Assembly: GCA_046290495.1 (NCBI GenBank)
Contig: JBKAGT010000005.1
Span: 372,001-436,000 of the forward strand
DNA length: 64,000 nt
Direction: 5' to 3'
Source of the DNA: PGYR01 sp046290495
GTDB lineage: Bacteria > Bacteroidota > Ignavibacteria > Kapaibacteriales > UBA2268
The position numbers were made by a program, and so were the translations under genes. The notes under the pieces are model-generated. The model was given only the letters and a program-made list of their open reading frames with translations, had not been told where the DNA came from and ran no database searches. This document shows, piece by piece, positions 53,757-62,284 of this stretch; the stretch's first letter is position 1; every line of letters begins with the position of its first letter.

Positions 53757-54755
53757 ATGGAAAGACAGAATTTTAACTTTTATACAAAATTCAAAAGTTG
53801 GTTTAGAACCGACTCCCCAGTTTTTACTACCCGAATCTCACTAATTTTAACTGTTCTTATAGCAGCATTTGGTATTATCTTAGGTGTTCTGGAAGATTCA
53901 CTTACAGTAAAAACCAATGGTATAATATCTGCTTTGGATATATTAAATTCTTATCTTTTCCTTAACGCTGTAAATATGAGCGTTAGGAACCCAGATTATA
54001 TATACAACTATGGTTATGGGAAATATGAAAGTATTTCTATCCTTGGCTCTTCGATACTACTATTATTAGTTCTAGGATATACAAGTATTGAAGCATTCAC
54101 CAATTTCAATAAAACTGGAATTGAGGATAGTAACTATTTTATTTTAATGTCTTTTTCTGCAGTCTCATTTCTAATAATGAGATTCATTTATAGAATTCAG
54201 AAAAGAGCATCGAAAAAATATGGTATGCCTATATTAGAATATGATGCTAACTTATGGAAGAATGACAGCTATATAGAATTATTTGTTTTTATCAGTTTAA
54301 TTTTAGGATTAATTTTACAATTAATCGGATTAAGATATATTGGTTTGATGGTCGATTCAGGACTTGCTATTGTTCTTACACTATTTGCACTGATTGTACC
54401 AATACAAGGTTCGAGACAAGCACTTAATCAACTTTTAGATAGAACTATTTCTGACGAATTACAATTGAAATTTCTTAGTGTAGTGACGAAAAATCATACA
54501 AATATTTGTGAGTATAAAAATATTCACACTAGGCAGTCAGGTAAAGATATATTCGTTGAACTAGATATAATACTCCCATTCGATGAGACTATGGAATATA
54601 AAGACAAACTAGAAAAAAAAATATCAGAAGAAATAATAGATTACACTCCAAATGCTGTACCTAGAGTATATGCAAAGGCTTGTGATGGAAAGTGTATAAT
54701 AAATAATGTAAGAAACTGCCCAATTCATAAATTTAGATCAAAGAATGGAAGATAA
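53757..54755 (+). CDS. Cation diffusion facilitator-like transporter with altered metal site
   Basis: 332 residues with about six transmembrane helices and a C-terminal cytoplasmic ferredoxin-like domain (about 230-300), the CDF layout. The helix-5 motif is EYDANLWKNDSY, where the usual histidine of the zinc site (DAxHxxxD) is replaced, and the helix-2 site reads LDILNSYL instead of two aspartates four apart. So zinc handling may differ. A cysteine-rich tail (CDGKCIINNVRNCPIHK) is unusual and may bind metal. The stop overlaps the start of ruvB by 11 bases. Substrate unknown. Confidence 0.82.
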   Translation: MERQNFNFYTKFKSWFRTDSPVFTTRISLILTVLIAAFGIILGVLEDSLTVKTNGIISALDILNSYLFLNAVNMSVRNPDYIYNYGYGKYESISILGSSILLLLVLGYTSIEAFTNFNKTGIEDSNYFILMSFSAVSFLIMRFIYRIQKRASKKYGMPILEYDANLWKNDSYIELFVFISLILGLILQLIGLRYIGLMVDSGLAIVLTLFALIVPIQGSRQALNQLLDRTISDELQLKFLSVVTKNHTNICEYKNIHTRQSGKDIFVELDIILPFDETMEYKDKLEKKISEEIIDYTPNAVPRVYAKACDGKCIINNVRNCPIHKFRSKNGR

Positions 54756-55776
54756 TAATAATAACATACTAGACCCTAATTCACACAATTCTGAATCAAA
54801 TGATAACGCCCTCAGACCGAAGACATTTGACGAGTTTACTGGACAAAAAAATTTAGTAGAGAACCTGGTTATTTTTATTGAGGCAGCTAAGAAAAGAAAA
54901 GAACCCCTTGACCATGTTTTACTCATGGGACCTCCAGGTCTTGGTAAAACTACATTGAGCTATATTATAGCAAATGAATTAGGAAGCAATATAAAGACGA
55001 CTTCTGGTCCTGTTTTAGAGAAACCTGGAGATTTGGCTGGTATCTTGACAAATTTAGAAGAAGGGGATGTTTTGTTCATAGATGAAATACATCGTTTATC
55101 TACAGTTGTCGAGGAGTATCTTTATTCTGCAATGGAAGACTATACTTTGGATATAATGATAGATAGTGGACCATCGGCTAGGACAATACAAATAACAATT
55201 CCCAACTTTACTTTAATTGGTGCTACTACAAGAGCTGGTTTATTAACAGCTCCTCTTAGATCAAGATTTGGATTGCTGTTTAGGCTTGATTATTACTCTA
55301 CTGAGGATTTAATGAAAGTAGTCTCTAGATCTGCGGATTTACTAAAGGTGCAACTGGATAACAAAGGATCTTATGAGATTGCTTCACGTTCTAGAGGAAC
55401 ACCACGTATAGCGAACAGATTACTTAGAAGAAGTAGGGATTTTGCAGATATAAAAGGTGATGGCAAAATAGATGAAAAAATTGCAAATATGACACTAGAT
55501 GCTTTAGAAGTTGATAAATCCGGCTTAGATGATATGGATAAGAGAATACTTATCACTATTATGGAAAAATACAACGGTGGACCTGTTGGCTTAAATACAC
55601 TATCTGCTGCTGTAGGAGAAGAATCAGGTACTATAGAAGAAGTTTATGAGCCATTTTTGATTCAAAAAGGACTTCTACAAATAACGCCAAAAGGTAGAAA
55701 GGTAACTTTAGCTACTTATAAATACTTCAACTACAAACCAAACACAGACAATAGTAGCAGCGAGCCGTTATTTTAA
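54745..55776 (+). CDS. ruvB: Holliday junction ATP-dependent helicase RuvB
   Basis: 343 residues. It shows LRPKTFDEFTGQ, Walker A GPPGLGKTTLSYIIANE, Walker B DEIHRL, sensor GATTRAGLLTAPLRSRFG and the C-terminal winged helix (about 260-330). RuvB drives branch migration with RuvA at Holliday junctions; ruvA and ruvC are not in the window. It starts within the last 11 bases of the CDF gene and converges on the CsgG-like gene with nine shared bases. Confidence 0.97.
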   Translation: MEDNNNNILDPNSHNSESNDNALRPKTFDEFTGQKNLVENLVIFIEAAKKRKEPLDHVLLMGPPGLGKTTLSYIIANELGSNIKTTSGPVLEKPGDLAGILTNLEEGDVLFIDEIHRLSTVVEEYLYSAMEDYTLDIMIDSGPSARTIQITIPNFTLIGATTRAGLLTAPLRSRFGLLFRLDYYSTEDLMKVVSRSADLLKVQLDNKGSYEIASRSRGTPRIANRLLRRSRDFADIKGDGKIDEKIANMTLDALEVDKSGLDDMDKRILITIMEKYNGGPVGLNTLSAAVGEESGTIEEVYEPFLIQKGLLQITPKGRKVTLATYKYFNYKPNTDNSSSEPLF

Positions 55777-56250
55777 TCCAGGTTGAATAGCAGGCACTAT
55801 TTCCTCTATTGATTCTAATATATTCTCACGAGTTTTAAAGATATCTTTTGCTTGATAATTAGGGTAAGCCATTCTCATTTTAACGTCATATATATAAGTA
55901 TTTATAAGAAATTTATCACTTTGTTTGTTAAAATTACCTACGACAACTTTCTTAATGTTTAATAATTCAACAGCTTTCCACAAATCAGACTTATATTGTG
56001 GGTTCGATGGGTCCAGATTTAACTCTGCTAGTACAATTTCAACTGAGTCTGAGGGTACTATGTAATATTCTTCTCCTGTGTCATCTGCCTCAATAAGTGC
56101 TTCTGTTAGTGCTTCCTGTAAATCATAGCATAGAATATTGTAATCTATCTGGCCATCCATGTTTTGAAATGGAAGAACTGCAACACGAGTTTGGGATAGA
56201 AGAATTTGAGAAGATGCAAAAAGAACTGCAATTAGTAATAATTTTTTCAT
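55768..56250 (-). CDS. Exported CsgG/TolB-like hypothetical protein
   Basis: 160 residues. A signal peptide (1-19, MKKLLLIAVLFASSQILLSQ) is followed by TRVAVLPFQNMDG, the opening strand of the CsgG/LpoB/TolB-N type fold, and NIKKVVVGNFNKQSDKFLIN in the expected later position. Proteins with this fold act as periplasmic adaptors in secretion or cell-wall enzyme control. No lipobox cysteine is seen, so it is not a lipoprotein. It follows the HPt gene on the same strand after five bases, so they likely share an mRNA. Confidence 0.72.
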   Translation of the reverse strand: MKKLLLIAVLFASSQILLSQTRVAVLPFQNMDGQIDYNILCYDLQEALTEALIEADDTGEEYYIVPSDSVEIVLAELNLDPSNPQYKSDLWKAVELLNIKKVVVGNFNKQSDKFLINTYIYDVKMRMAYPNYQAKDIFKTRENILESIEEIVPAIQPGLK

Positions 56251-56255
56251 AAGTC

Positions 56256-56558
56256 TTAGGAGTTATTTTTTAAATAGTCTTGAATTTCAATAAGTTTATT
56301 ACGAAAATACTCTTTATTTTGTTCTAGTCCTTCCCAATCAGAATTTTTGACTTGTTCCATCATAGTTATTCCAAGGTTTCCTAATTCATCGAATCCAAAT
56401 TGGAAAGAAGATCCTTTTATAGTGTGAGATATTCGATATAATGTATCAGTATCTTTTTTAGCAAATGCAGGCTCAAATTCCTCATTAATCTTCTCTAGCC
56501 AGTCTTCTATGAATTCCGGAAGTAATTCTAATACAAATGGGTCTGATGATAGTTTCAT
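56256..56558 (-). CDS. Histidine phosphotransfer (HPt) domain protein
   Basis: 100 residues, one HPt domain with the phospho-accepting histidine H45 in RISHTIKGSSFQFGF, the canonical H-x-x-K-G-S/A-S motif. It relays phosphate between receiver domains in multistep phosphorelays in the cytoplasm. There is no receiver or kinase in the same operon. The nearest are porX 3 kb upstream and the REC-kinase at 59.4 kb, so it may link them. Complete at this length. Confidence 0.88.
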   Translation of the reverse strand: MKLSSDPFVLELLPEFIEDWLEKINEEFEPAFAKKDTDTLYRISHTIKGSSFQFGFDELGNLGITMMEQVKNSDWEGLEQNKEYFRNKLIEIQDYLKNNS

Positions 56559-56597
56559 AATGTTTTAAGTTAATGATTTATGAAATAATATAAAAAA

Positions 56598-56962
56598 TAA
56601 TAAGCCGAATTCTGTCTTCTTGAATACTCAAGGAGGTAATCATTTATCTAGAATGACCGTCACCAGTCACTTCATGCGGTTTACCCTGATATGCTTGATA
56701 ATATCAATTCGGACGAACAGCCCTCAGTCATATCTTTATTCAACCTTGCTCCATACAGGGTTTGCACTGCCAGCTATATCACTATAACTGCGGTGAGCTC
56801 TTACCTCACCTTTTCACCCTTACTATACTACTATAGCGGTATACTTTCTGTTGCACTTTCCATTTTACTATTTTAAATAGTAAATCTTCCCGTTAGGAAG
56901 TGTATTGTTCTGTGGAGTTCGGACTTTCCTCATTCAATAATTTGAATGCGATTACCTTATTA
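56598..56962 (-). ncRNA. rnpB: RNase P RNA, class A
   Basis: On the minus strand, conserved P4/CR elements are present: GAGGAAAGTCCGAACTCC (plus 56919-56938 region), ACAGAACA after it, a GGGTAAACCGCATGAAG element, and CAGAATTCGGCTTA at the 3' end. AATAAGG near 56955-56961 can pair with CTTATT near 56599-56604 to make P1. It is the catalytic RNA that matures tRNA 5' ends. Ends are estimated to about five bases. It lies directly behind the zinc-ribbon gene on the same strand. Confidence 0.92.
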
Positions 56963-57703
56963 TTATATAGTTTCTAAATCAGATTCGTTAACTTCAATCT
57001 CTTCAGGAATCAATATTCTAGCACAGTTTTCGCATGTGTAAACTATATCATCGTCACTTCTCATTTCTACTATAATCTGTGGTGGTATAGAACTAAAACA
57101 ACCTGAACATGAGTTTCTTCTTACTCTTACTGCAGCATCTTTGTGATATTCTCTAACTCTATTGTACTTTTCTACAGTTTCATTATCTAATTTATTAATT
57201 AGTTTCTCTCTGCTTTCAAGATATTCATTCTTTTCATCATCTTGTTCACCTTGTACTTCATCCATCTCTTTTTTAGCTTCTTCTAATAGTATTTTGGATT
57301 TTGTAAGTTCGTCTTTTTGCTCTTGAAGTATTCTATCAAGGTTTTGCTCTTTAATAGTTTCTTGTCTTAGCTTTTCTGTAAGCATCTTGGTTTCTTCCTT
57401 AACATGCTTAATTTCACTTGTGATGGCATCAAATTCTTTGTTATTTCTCACTTGAAACTGTTGTTCAGAAAGTTTTTCTTCTTTTACTTTCAAATCTTCA
57501 AGAGTATTTTTTGAAACATTACAAAATTCTTTAACCTCTTTAAGTATATTCTCTGTTTCACTTACAGTTTTATCATTTTTTTCAGCTATTTCATTTAGCT
57601 CTTCTACTTTCTTTGGTAAATCTCCAAACTCTTCATCTAACTCATCTAAATTTCTGTCTATTATAGCTAGTAATGCTAGCATTTGTGATTTAGATTCTTC
57701 CAT
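56963..57703 (-). CDS. Coiled-coil C4 zinc-ribbon protein (DUF164/CdsZ-like)
   Basis: 246 residues. A long coiled coil (about 25-185, rich in E/K heptads) is followed by a C-terminal zinc ribbon with two CxxC pairs: RRNSCSGCFSSIPPQ and YTCENCARIL. The family name is DUF164 or zf-RING7, with CdsZ of Chlamydia as a studied member acting as a chaperone. It follows a Nif3-like gene after nine bases, a pairing I recall from other bacteria. rnpB comes directly behind it. Confidence 0.9.
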   Translation of the reverse strand: MEESKSQMLALLAIIDRNLDELDEEFGDLPKKVEELNEIAEKNDKTVSETENILKEVKEFCNVSKNTLEDLKVKEEKLSEQQFQVRNNKEFDAITSEIKHVKEETKMLTEKLRQETIKEQNLDRILQEQKDELTKSKILLEEAKKEMDEVQGEQDDEKNEYLESREKLINKLDNETVEKYNRVREYHKDAAVRVRRNSCSGCFSSIPPQIIVEMRSDDDIVYTCENCARILIPEEIEVNESDLETI

Positions 57704-57712
57704 TATAATAAC

Positions 57713-58543
57713 CTATTTAATTTTTAAATTTTTTTTCTGTTCTTCTAAATAATTTCCTTCAGGAAAATACTTGATTGGGTTTGTCAATTTTGTGCATCTA
57801 ACAATCTCAATTTCGTTACTTGTAATGTTACTAATGTTTTCATACAATGACTCAATAACAAACTGTTCCATTTCATAATGGCCAGGATCAAATACTTCAA
57901 TTTTACCATTTGCTCTGTGAAAGTCATGGTATTTTACATCCGCAGTGATTATTGCATCACATTTCTTTGAAATTGCATTATCAATATAACCAGAACCACT
58001 ACCTGCCACTATAGCTATACGGTTAATTTCTTTATTTGATATATCTGTCGCCCTTATTGGAGACTTACAAACCTCAACCAACATCTCAGCTAATTCATTT
58101 GTAGTAATAGAGTTACCAGACTCTGTTATTATCCCCATACCCCTATCTTCATACAAATCTATAGTATCTAAGTAATCACTAACTTCTAAGTTTAATTTAT
58201 TTGCTAGGAACTTATTTGTTCCATTAGGGTGTGCATCAAGGTTCGTATGAATACAATAGAGACCAATGTTGTGACTTACTAATTTGATTAATACGTCACT
58301 TACTCTTTCACCTATTTCAATTCTTTTTAAAGGGTTGAAAATAAGAGGATGAAATGTAATTATCAAATCAACTTTATTTTCAATTGCTTCATTGACAGTG
58401 TTTTGATCTAATTCCAAAGTAACGTAAACTTTCTTAATATCAGATCTTTGAGTGTCAATTTGTAATCCTACACTATCACCACTCCAGGCAGAGTCCGAAG
58501 GAAATTCAATTTCTAATTTTTCTATCAGCTTTGCTAATTTCAT
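57713..58543 (-). CDS. Nif3-like dinuclear metal centre protein
   Basis: 276 residues. Two conserved halves hold metal ligands: DLIITFHPLIFNPLKRI with the HxxH-type site here as FHPL, SHNIGLYCIHTNLDAHPNGTN, and the late DPGHYEMEQFV motif. The middle segment is IVAGSGSGYIDNAISKKCDA. Nif3/YbgI proteins form toroidal hexamers binding two metals; activity is unclear, although some are called GTP cyclohydrolase 1 type 2. It starts 111 bases from the divergent barrel-like gene and precedes the zinc-ribbon protein in a probable operon. Confidence 0.92.
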   Translation of the reverse strand: MKLAKLIEKLEIEFPSDSAWSGDSVGLQIDTQRSDIKKVYVTLELDQNTVNEAIENKVDLIITFHPLIFNPLKRIEIGERVSDVLIKLVSHNIGLYCIHTNLDAHPNGTNKFLANKLNLEVSDYLDTIDLYEDRGMGIITESGNSITTNELAEMLVEVCKSPIRATDISNKEINRIAIVAGSGSGYIDNAISKKCDAIITADVKYHDFHRANGKIEVFDPGHYEMEQFVIESLYENISNITSNEIEIVRCTKLTNPIKYFPEGNYLEEQKKNLKIK

Positions 58544-58654
58544 AAATAGTAATTATCTTCTATTCTAATAAAGTAAATTTTATTGAGAATCGTTTTAATA
58601 TTAAGCTACTAAATTAACGAAATTTCTTGTGTTTCTAAACTATTGATTGAAAAG

Positions 58655-59383
58655 ATGAGTAAAAAAAACATTTTCATAATAATATTTGTCATTCTTACAA
58701 CAAATGTATGTGTTTCTTATTCACAAGTAACAGGTGGTGATGATAATGAGTTTAGTCCTGATAGTGTTATAATATTTGACTCGTCTTCCCCGCTTCTTAC
58801 CCTTTCTGAAATAAATTCAAAAAAGAATAGTTTTTTTGGATTCGATCTTATATTTTCTGGTTTTGGTTTTGGTGGAGGGTTATTCTATCAGCATGAACTA
58901 TCTAAAACACTTAGTCTATCATCTGAAATATTTCTAACTGGTGTAAGAAAATCGGACGAATTAGAAACGTTTGACAGGTCAACTGGAGAATTTATAGTCA
59001 GAAATAAAGTCAACAGACTTTTCAGTTTACCTTTTACTGTTAATATCAATTATTATCCTTTCGTAGATCAGATTATTAGTACTTTTAAACCTTTTGTCTC
59101 AGCTGGCGGAGGTGGCAGTCTTATTATTGCTACTCCTTATAATCAAGGATTTTTTGAAGCTTTTGGAGATGGTGGCTATTACATTAGACCTGCTTTTTCA
59201 TTTGCAATTGGTGCAGATTTTGGAAGCAAAACCAAATCGCTTTCTGTTTTTCAACTTAGGTATATAAACATCCCTTTTGGTGGGAATGGTTTAGAAAGTT
59301 TATCTCAGGAAGCAACTGGTGAAACACCTTTAACTAATTTTGGAAGTTTTTTTCTTGATTTAAGGGTAGGTCTTAACTTTTAA
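58655..59383 (+). CDS. Predicted outer-membrane beta-barrel protein
   Basis: 242 residues from ATG 58655. A TTG 12 bases earlier also opens the frame. A signal peptide (1-25, core IFIIIFVILTTNVCVSYSQ) precedes a disordered stretch, then glycine- and aromatic-rich strands (FSGFGFGGGLFYQHELS, SAGGGGSLI) ending in LDLRVGLNF with a C-terminal phenylalanine, as in OmpW/OmpA-like barrels of about eight strands. Function unknown. It converges on the REC-kinase gene with 11 shared bases. Confidence 0.72.
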   Translation: MSKKNIFIIIFVILTTNVCVSYSQVTGGDDNEFSPDSVIIFDSSSPLLTLSEINSKKNSFFGFDLIFSGFGFGGGLFYQHELSKTLSLSSEIFLTGVRKSDELETFDRSTGEFIVRNKVNRLFSLPFTVNINYYPFVDQIISTFKPFVSAGGGGSLIIATPYNQGFFEAFGDGGYYIRPAFSFAIGADFGSKTKSLSVFQLRYINIPFGGNGLESLSQEATGETPLTNFGSFFLDLRVGLNF

Positions 59384-60467
59384 CACATGGCAGAGTAACT
59401 TCGAACTTAGTTCCTTTACTACCAGACTCAATATTGAAAATACCATTGTGTAAATCGATAATTTTAGTTGAAATAGCTAGCCCTAAACCTAATCCTTGTT
59501 GCTCATTCTTATCCCTATCAAATTGATTTAAAGCAGCTATATTCTTTACTTTTTCCTTGTCAATTCCAATCCCATTATCTACAATTCTTAGTTTAAAACT
59601 CTCATCTTGTATCTCGCTATCTATAAGAACCTTACCTCCATTGCTTGAGAATTTAAATGCGTTGTCAACTAATTCATAAACAAGTGAATAAAAATATTCG
59701 CTAGACATATTTAAAGAAATACAATCAGTTTCATTTCCTAACTGTATATCAGGTACACGAGAATACTTTTCTGCAAGGTTAAAAGCAATATCGCATGCAA
59801 TTGCGAATGGTTCTTCTGTTTTACTTTTTAAAAGTTGTTCATCTGAACTAGATTTCATATTATCTAGCTTTATATAAAGTAAATAATTTTCTGTAATTTT
59901 AGAAAGTCGTGATACGGAGGCAAGTATGTCCCCTGACAGAGATTTCAGTTCATCAGTATTGAGCAACTCACCTTGGTTATGTAAAATTCCAGCATTACCT
60001 TTTATTTCATTCACCGCCGTCCTAAATTCGTGAGGTAAAGCATAAGTAACATTCTTCCCAACTTCTTCAACTTTAGTTTTTACATGTTCTTGAAATAAAT
60101 CATACTTACTCCATTGTGCTTCTATTGCTTTTATAATCTCTTCTCTAGTATATGGTTTAACTAAATAGTCATCTGCACCTTTCGTCATACCATCACGCAT
60201 ATTAGACTTTTCGTTAAATGCTGTCAAGAATATAAATGGTGTTCTATGAGTTTTATCATTTTTTCTTATTCGTTCTAATACTTCAAATCCATCCATCTCA
60301 GGCATAGATATATCACAAAGTATTAAATCAGGTAAACTTTCAAATGCTTTTTTCACTCCTATAGCACCATTTTCTGCTGTCATTACATCATATCCTTCAA
60401 ATTCAAGTAATGAAGATGTACTCTCTAGAATAAACTCAGCATCGTCGATAACTAGGATTTTTTTCAT
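59373..60467 (-). CDS. Response regulator-histidine kinase fusion
   Basis: 364 residues. The N-terminal receiver domain has D8-D9, phosphoacceptor D52 in LILCDISMPEMDG and K104 in YLVKPYT. A HisKA dimerisation helix with H146 in LPHEFRTAV follows, then HATPase_c with N box ELVDNAFKFS, G1 VDNGIGI and G2 GLGLGLAI. There is no sensor or transmembrane domain, so it receives its signal through phosphorylation of its own receiver and then acts on another receiver. The HPt protein (56.3 kb) and PorX (51.7 kb) are the nearest candidate partners. It diverges from dnaB across 111 bases. Confidence 0.92.
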   Translation of the reverse strand: MKKILVIDDAEFILESTSSLLEFEGYDVMTAENGAIGVKKAFESLPDLILCDISMPEMDGFEVLERIRKNDKTHRTPFIFLTAFNEKSNMRDGMTKGADDYLVKPYTREEIIKAIEAQWSKYDLFQEHVKTKVEEVGKNVTYALPHEFRTAVNEIKGNAGILHNQGELLNTDELKSLSGDILASVSRLSKITENYLLYIKLDNMKSSSDEQLLKSKTEEPFAIACDIAFNLAEKYSRVPDIQLGNETDCISLNMSSEYFYSLVYELVDNAFKFSSNGGKVLIDSEIQDESFKLRIVDNGIGIDKEKVKNIAALNQFDRDKNEQQGLGLGLAISTKIIDLHNGIFNIESGSKGTKFEVTLPCVKS

Positions 60468-60578
60468 ATAAATTAGAATTGTTGATTTTTTATTGACAAC
60501 TATATTAAAAATGTTGACAATTATAGAAATAATTATGTTAATTATGTAGAAATAATAAAATCAAATTTAGATTAAATT

Positions 60579-62033
60579 ATGACAACAGCTAGAAAGCATT
60601 ATAAAGAAAATAATAATAATATGAAAGTAAGCCCTATTGTAGGCAATAGAATTCCTCCAAATTCATTGGAAGCTGAAATTGCTGTGCTAGGGGCAATGAT
60701 GCTTAGCAAACAAGCTATTTCCAAAGCTACTGAACTATTATCGGCTGATTCTTTTTACCAAGAAAAGCACAAAATTATCTTTAATTCAATTATTAGTTTA
60801 TCTGAGGACAACAAAACTGTCGATTTACTTACATTATCAGAAAATTTGAGTAAGACAGGCAATCTGGAATCCATTGGTGGAAGAGCTTATTTAGCAAAAA
60901 TAAATAAAGAAGTTGCTACAGCTGCAAGTGTAGAACAATACGCTTTGATAGTGCTTGAAAAGCAATTACGTAGAGATCTCATACAATCTTCTGGTGAAGT
61001 AATCAATAATGCTTATGATGAAGAAAAGGATATCCTAACAGAAATTGATAAAGCTGAATCAGAAATTTTTCGAATAGCCGAAAAAAGAATGACTAAGAAT
61101 TATCAAGGTATGAAAGAATTAACTAAAGAGACTTACAAACAGATTGACCAAATGAGAATAAGGTCAGAATCTGGTTTAACTGGAATCCCTTCTGGTTTAA
61201 TAGATTTGGATAAATATCTTGGTGGGTTACAGAAATCTGAATTGATTATTATAGCAGCGAGACCTTCAATGGGTAAGACTGCACTTTCTCTGTCAATTGC
61301 GCGTAATTTAGCTGTTGAATATAAAAAATCTATTGCATTTTTCTCTCTTGAGATGGCCTCTACACAACTTATAATTAGGTTATTATCTGCAGAAGCTAAA
61401 ATCAACCAACAAAAAATAAGAACTGGAAAAATAACAGATCAAGAAAATCAAAGGATAATAGAATCATTAGGAAAACTAAATGATACAAATATATTCTTTG
61501 ATGATAGCTCTATGATAGAGATTATGGAACTGAGAGCGAAATGTAGAAGATTGAAAGCTGAACATAATATTGATGCTGTTTTTGTTGATTACCTTCAACT
61601 AATCAGAGCATCTGGAATGGAATCTAGAGAAAGAGAGATTTCAATTATTTCAATGACCCTAAAACAAATTGCCAAAGAGTTAGAAATTCCTGTAATAGCA
61701 CTAGCCCAATTAAATAGGTCAATTGAGAGTAGACCTGGAAAGAGCAGATCACCAATGCTTTCTGATTTGAGAGAATCAGGCTCAATTGAGCAGGATGCTG
61801 ATGTAATTCTTTTTGTACAGAGAAGAGAAGTATATGGACAAATGGAATATGAGGATAAAACACCAACAGAAGGTACGGCAGAGTTAATAATAGGTAAACA
61901 AAGAAACGGACCAATAGGTACTGTAAGAGTTGCTTTCCAAAAAAGTTATGCACGTTTTGAGAATTTGAGCTATGGTTACGAGGAATTACCAGATAGTTCT
62001 GCACCGCCACAAGATAAAGATCCAAGTTTCTAA
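60579..62033 (+). CDS. dnaB: Replicative DNA helicase DnaB
   Basis: 484 residues. The N-terminal DnaB domain starts at RIPPNSLEAEIAVLGAMML. The RecA-like motor has Walker A AARPSMGKTALSLSIA, VDYLQLIRA, AQLNRSIESRPGKSRSPML and DLRESGSIEQDAD. It is the ring helicase at the fork. No intein is present, although DnaB is a common intein host. A Met at residue 15 (MKVSPIV) could also be the start. It converges on a tiny membrane ORF with four shared bases. Confidence 0.97.
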   Translation: MTTARKHYKENNNNMKVSPIVGNRIPPNSLEAEIAVLGAMMLSKQAISKATELLSADSFYQEKHKIIFNSIISLSEDNKTVDLLTLSENLSKTGNLESIGGRAYLAKINKEVATAASVEQYALIVLEKQLRRDLIQSSGEVINNAYDEEKDILTEIDKAESEIFRIAEKRMTKNYQGMKELTKETYKQIDQMRIRSESGLTGIPSGLIDLDKYLGGLQKSELIIIAARPSMGKTALSLSIARNLAVEYKKSIAFFSLEMASTQLIIRLLSAEAKINQQKIRTGKITDQENQRIIESLGKLNDTNIFFDDSSMIEIMELRAKCRRLKAEHNIDAVFVDYLQLIRASGMESREREISIISMTLKQIAKELEIPVIALAQLNRSIESRPGKSRSPMLSDLRESGSIEQDADVILFVQRREVYGQMEYEDKTPTEGTAELIIGKQRNGPIGTVRVAFQKSYARFENLSYGYEELPDSSAPPQDKDPSF

Positions 62034-62185
62034 AAAACTTGTGATGCAATTATCAAACCGCTTGTAAGTATTAGATTTATTAGCAAGATAACCGTCATTA
62101 GTTTATATTTTTTTTCAACGAAAAAATATAGTGCAGGTGCTAATAGTATTACGAAAGTAATGAGTCCTGAAATAAATAGAAACAT
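62030..62185 (-). CDS. Small two-helix membrane protein (putative)
   Basis: A 51-residue reverse-strand ORF: it begins MFLFISGLITFVILLAPALY, then a charged turn FVEKKYKLMT, then a second helix VILLINLILTSGLIIASQ. The positive turn between two hydrophobic helices and the four-base stop overlap with dnaB (CTAA), which copies the pattern at four other convergent pairs here, support coding. No homology is known to me and no RBS is seen. Hypothetical. Confidence 0.45.
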   Translation of the reverse strand: MFLFISGLITFVILLAPALYFFVEKKYKLMTVILLINLILTSGLIIASQVF

Positions 62186-62222
62186 ATCAATTTTAATCCC
62201 TTAGAAATAATAACATTAGAGC

Positions 62223-62253
62223 TTGCTTATAAGTAAAAGTTATTTTATTTTTG
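62223..62253 (+). promoter_or_regulatory. Putative promoter of ffh-rpsP
   Basis: TTG (62223-62225), 20-base spacer, TATTTTTG (62246-62253), then TAGTCTTATAAA. Spacing, box and downstream bases match the tRNA-Cys promoter almost exactly. The ffh ATG is 31 bases after the box. Confidence 0.7.
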
Positions 62254-62284
62254 TAGTCTTATAAAAATGAATAACTGAAAATAA

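Noticed and set aside
60579..62033. Intein in dnaB
   Set aside because: Length is normal and Walker and downstream motifs are contiguous; no intein blocks.
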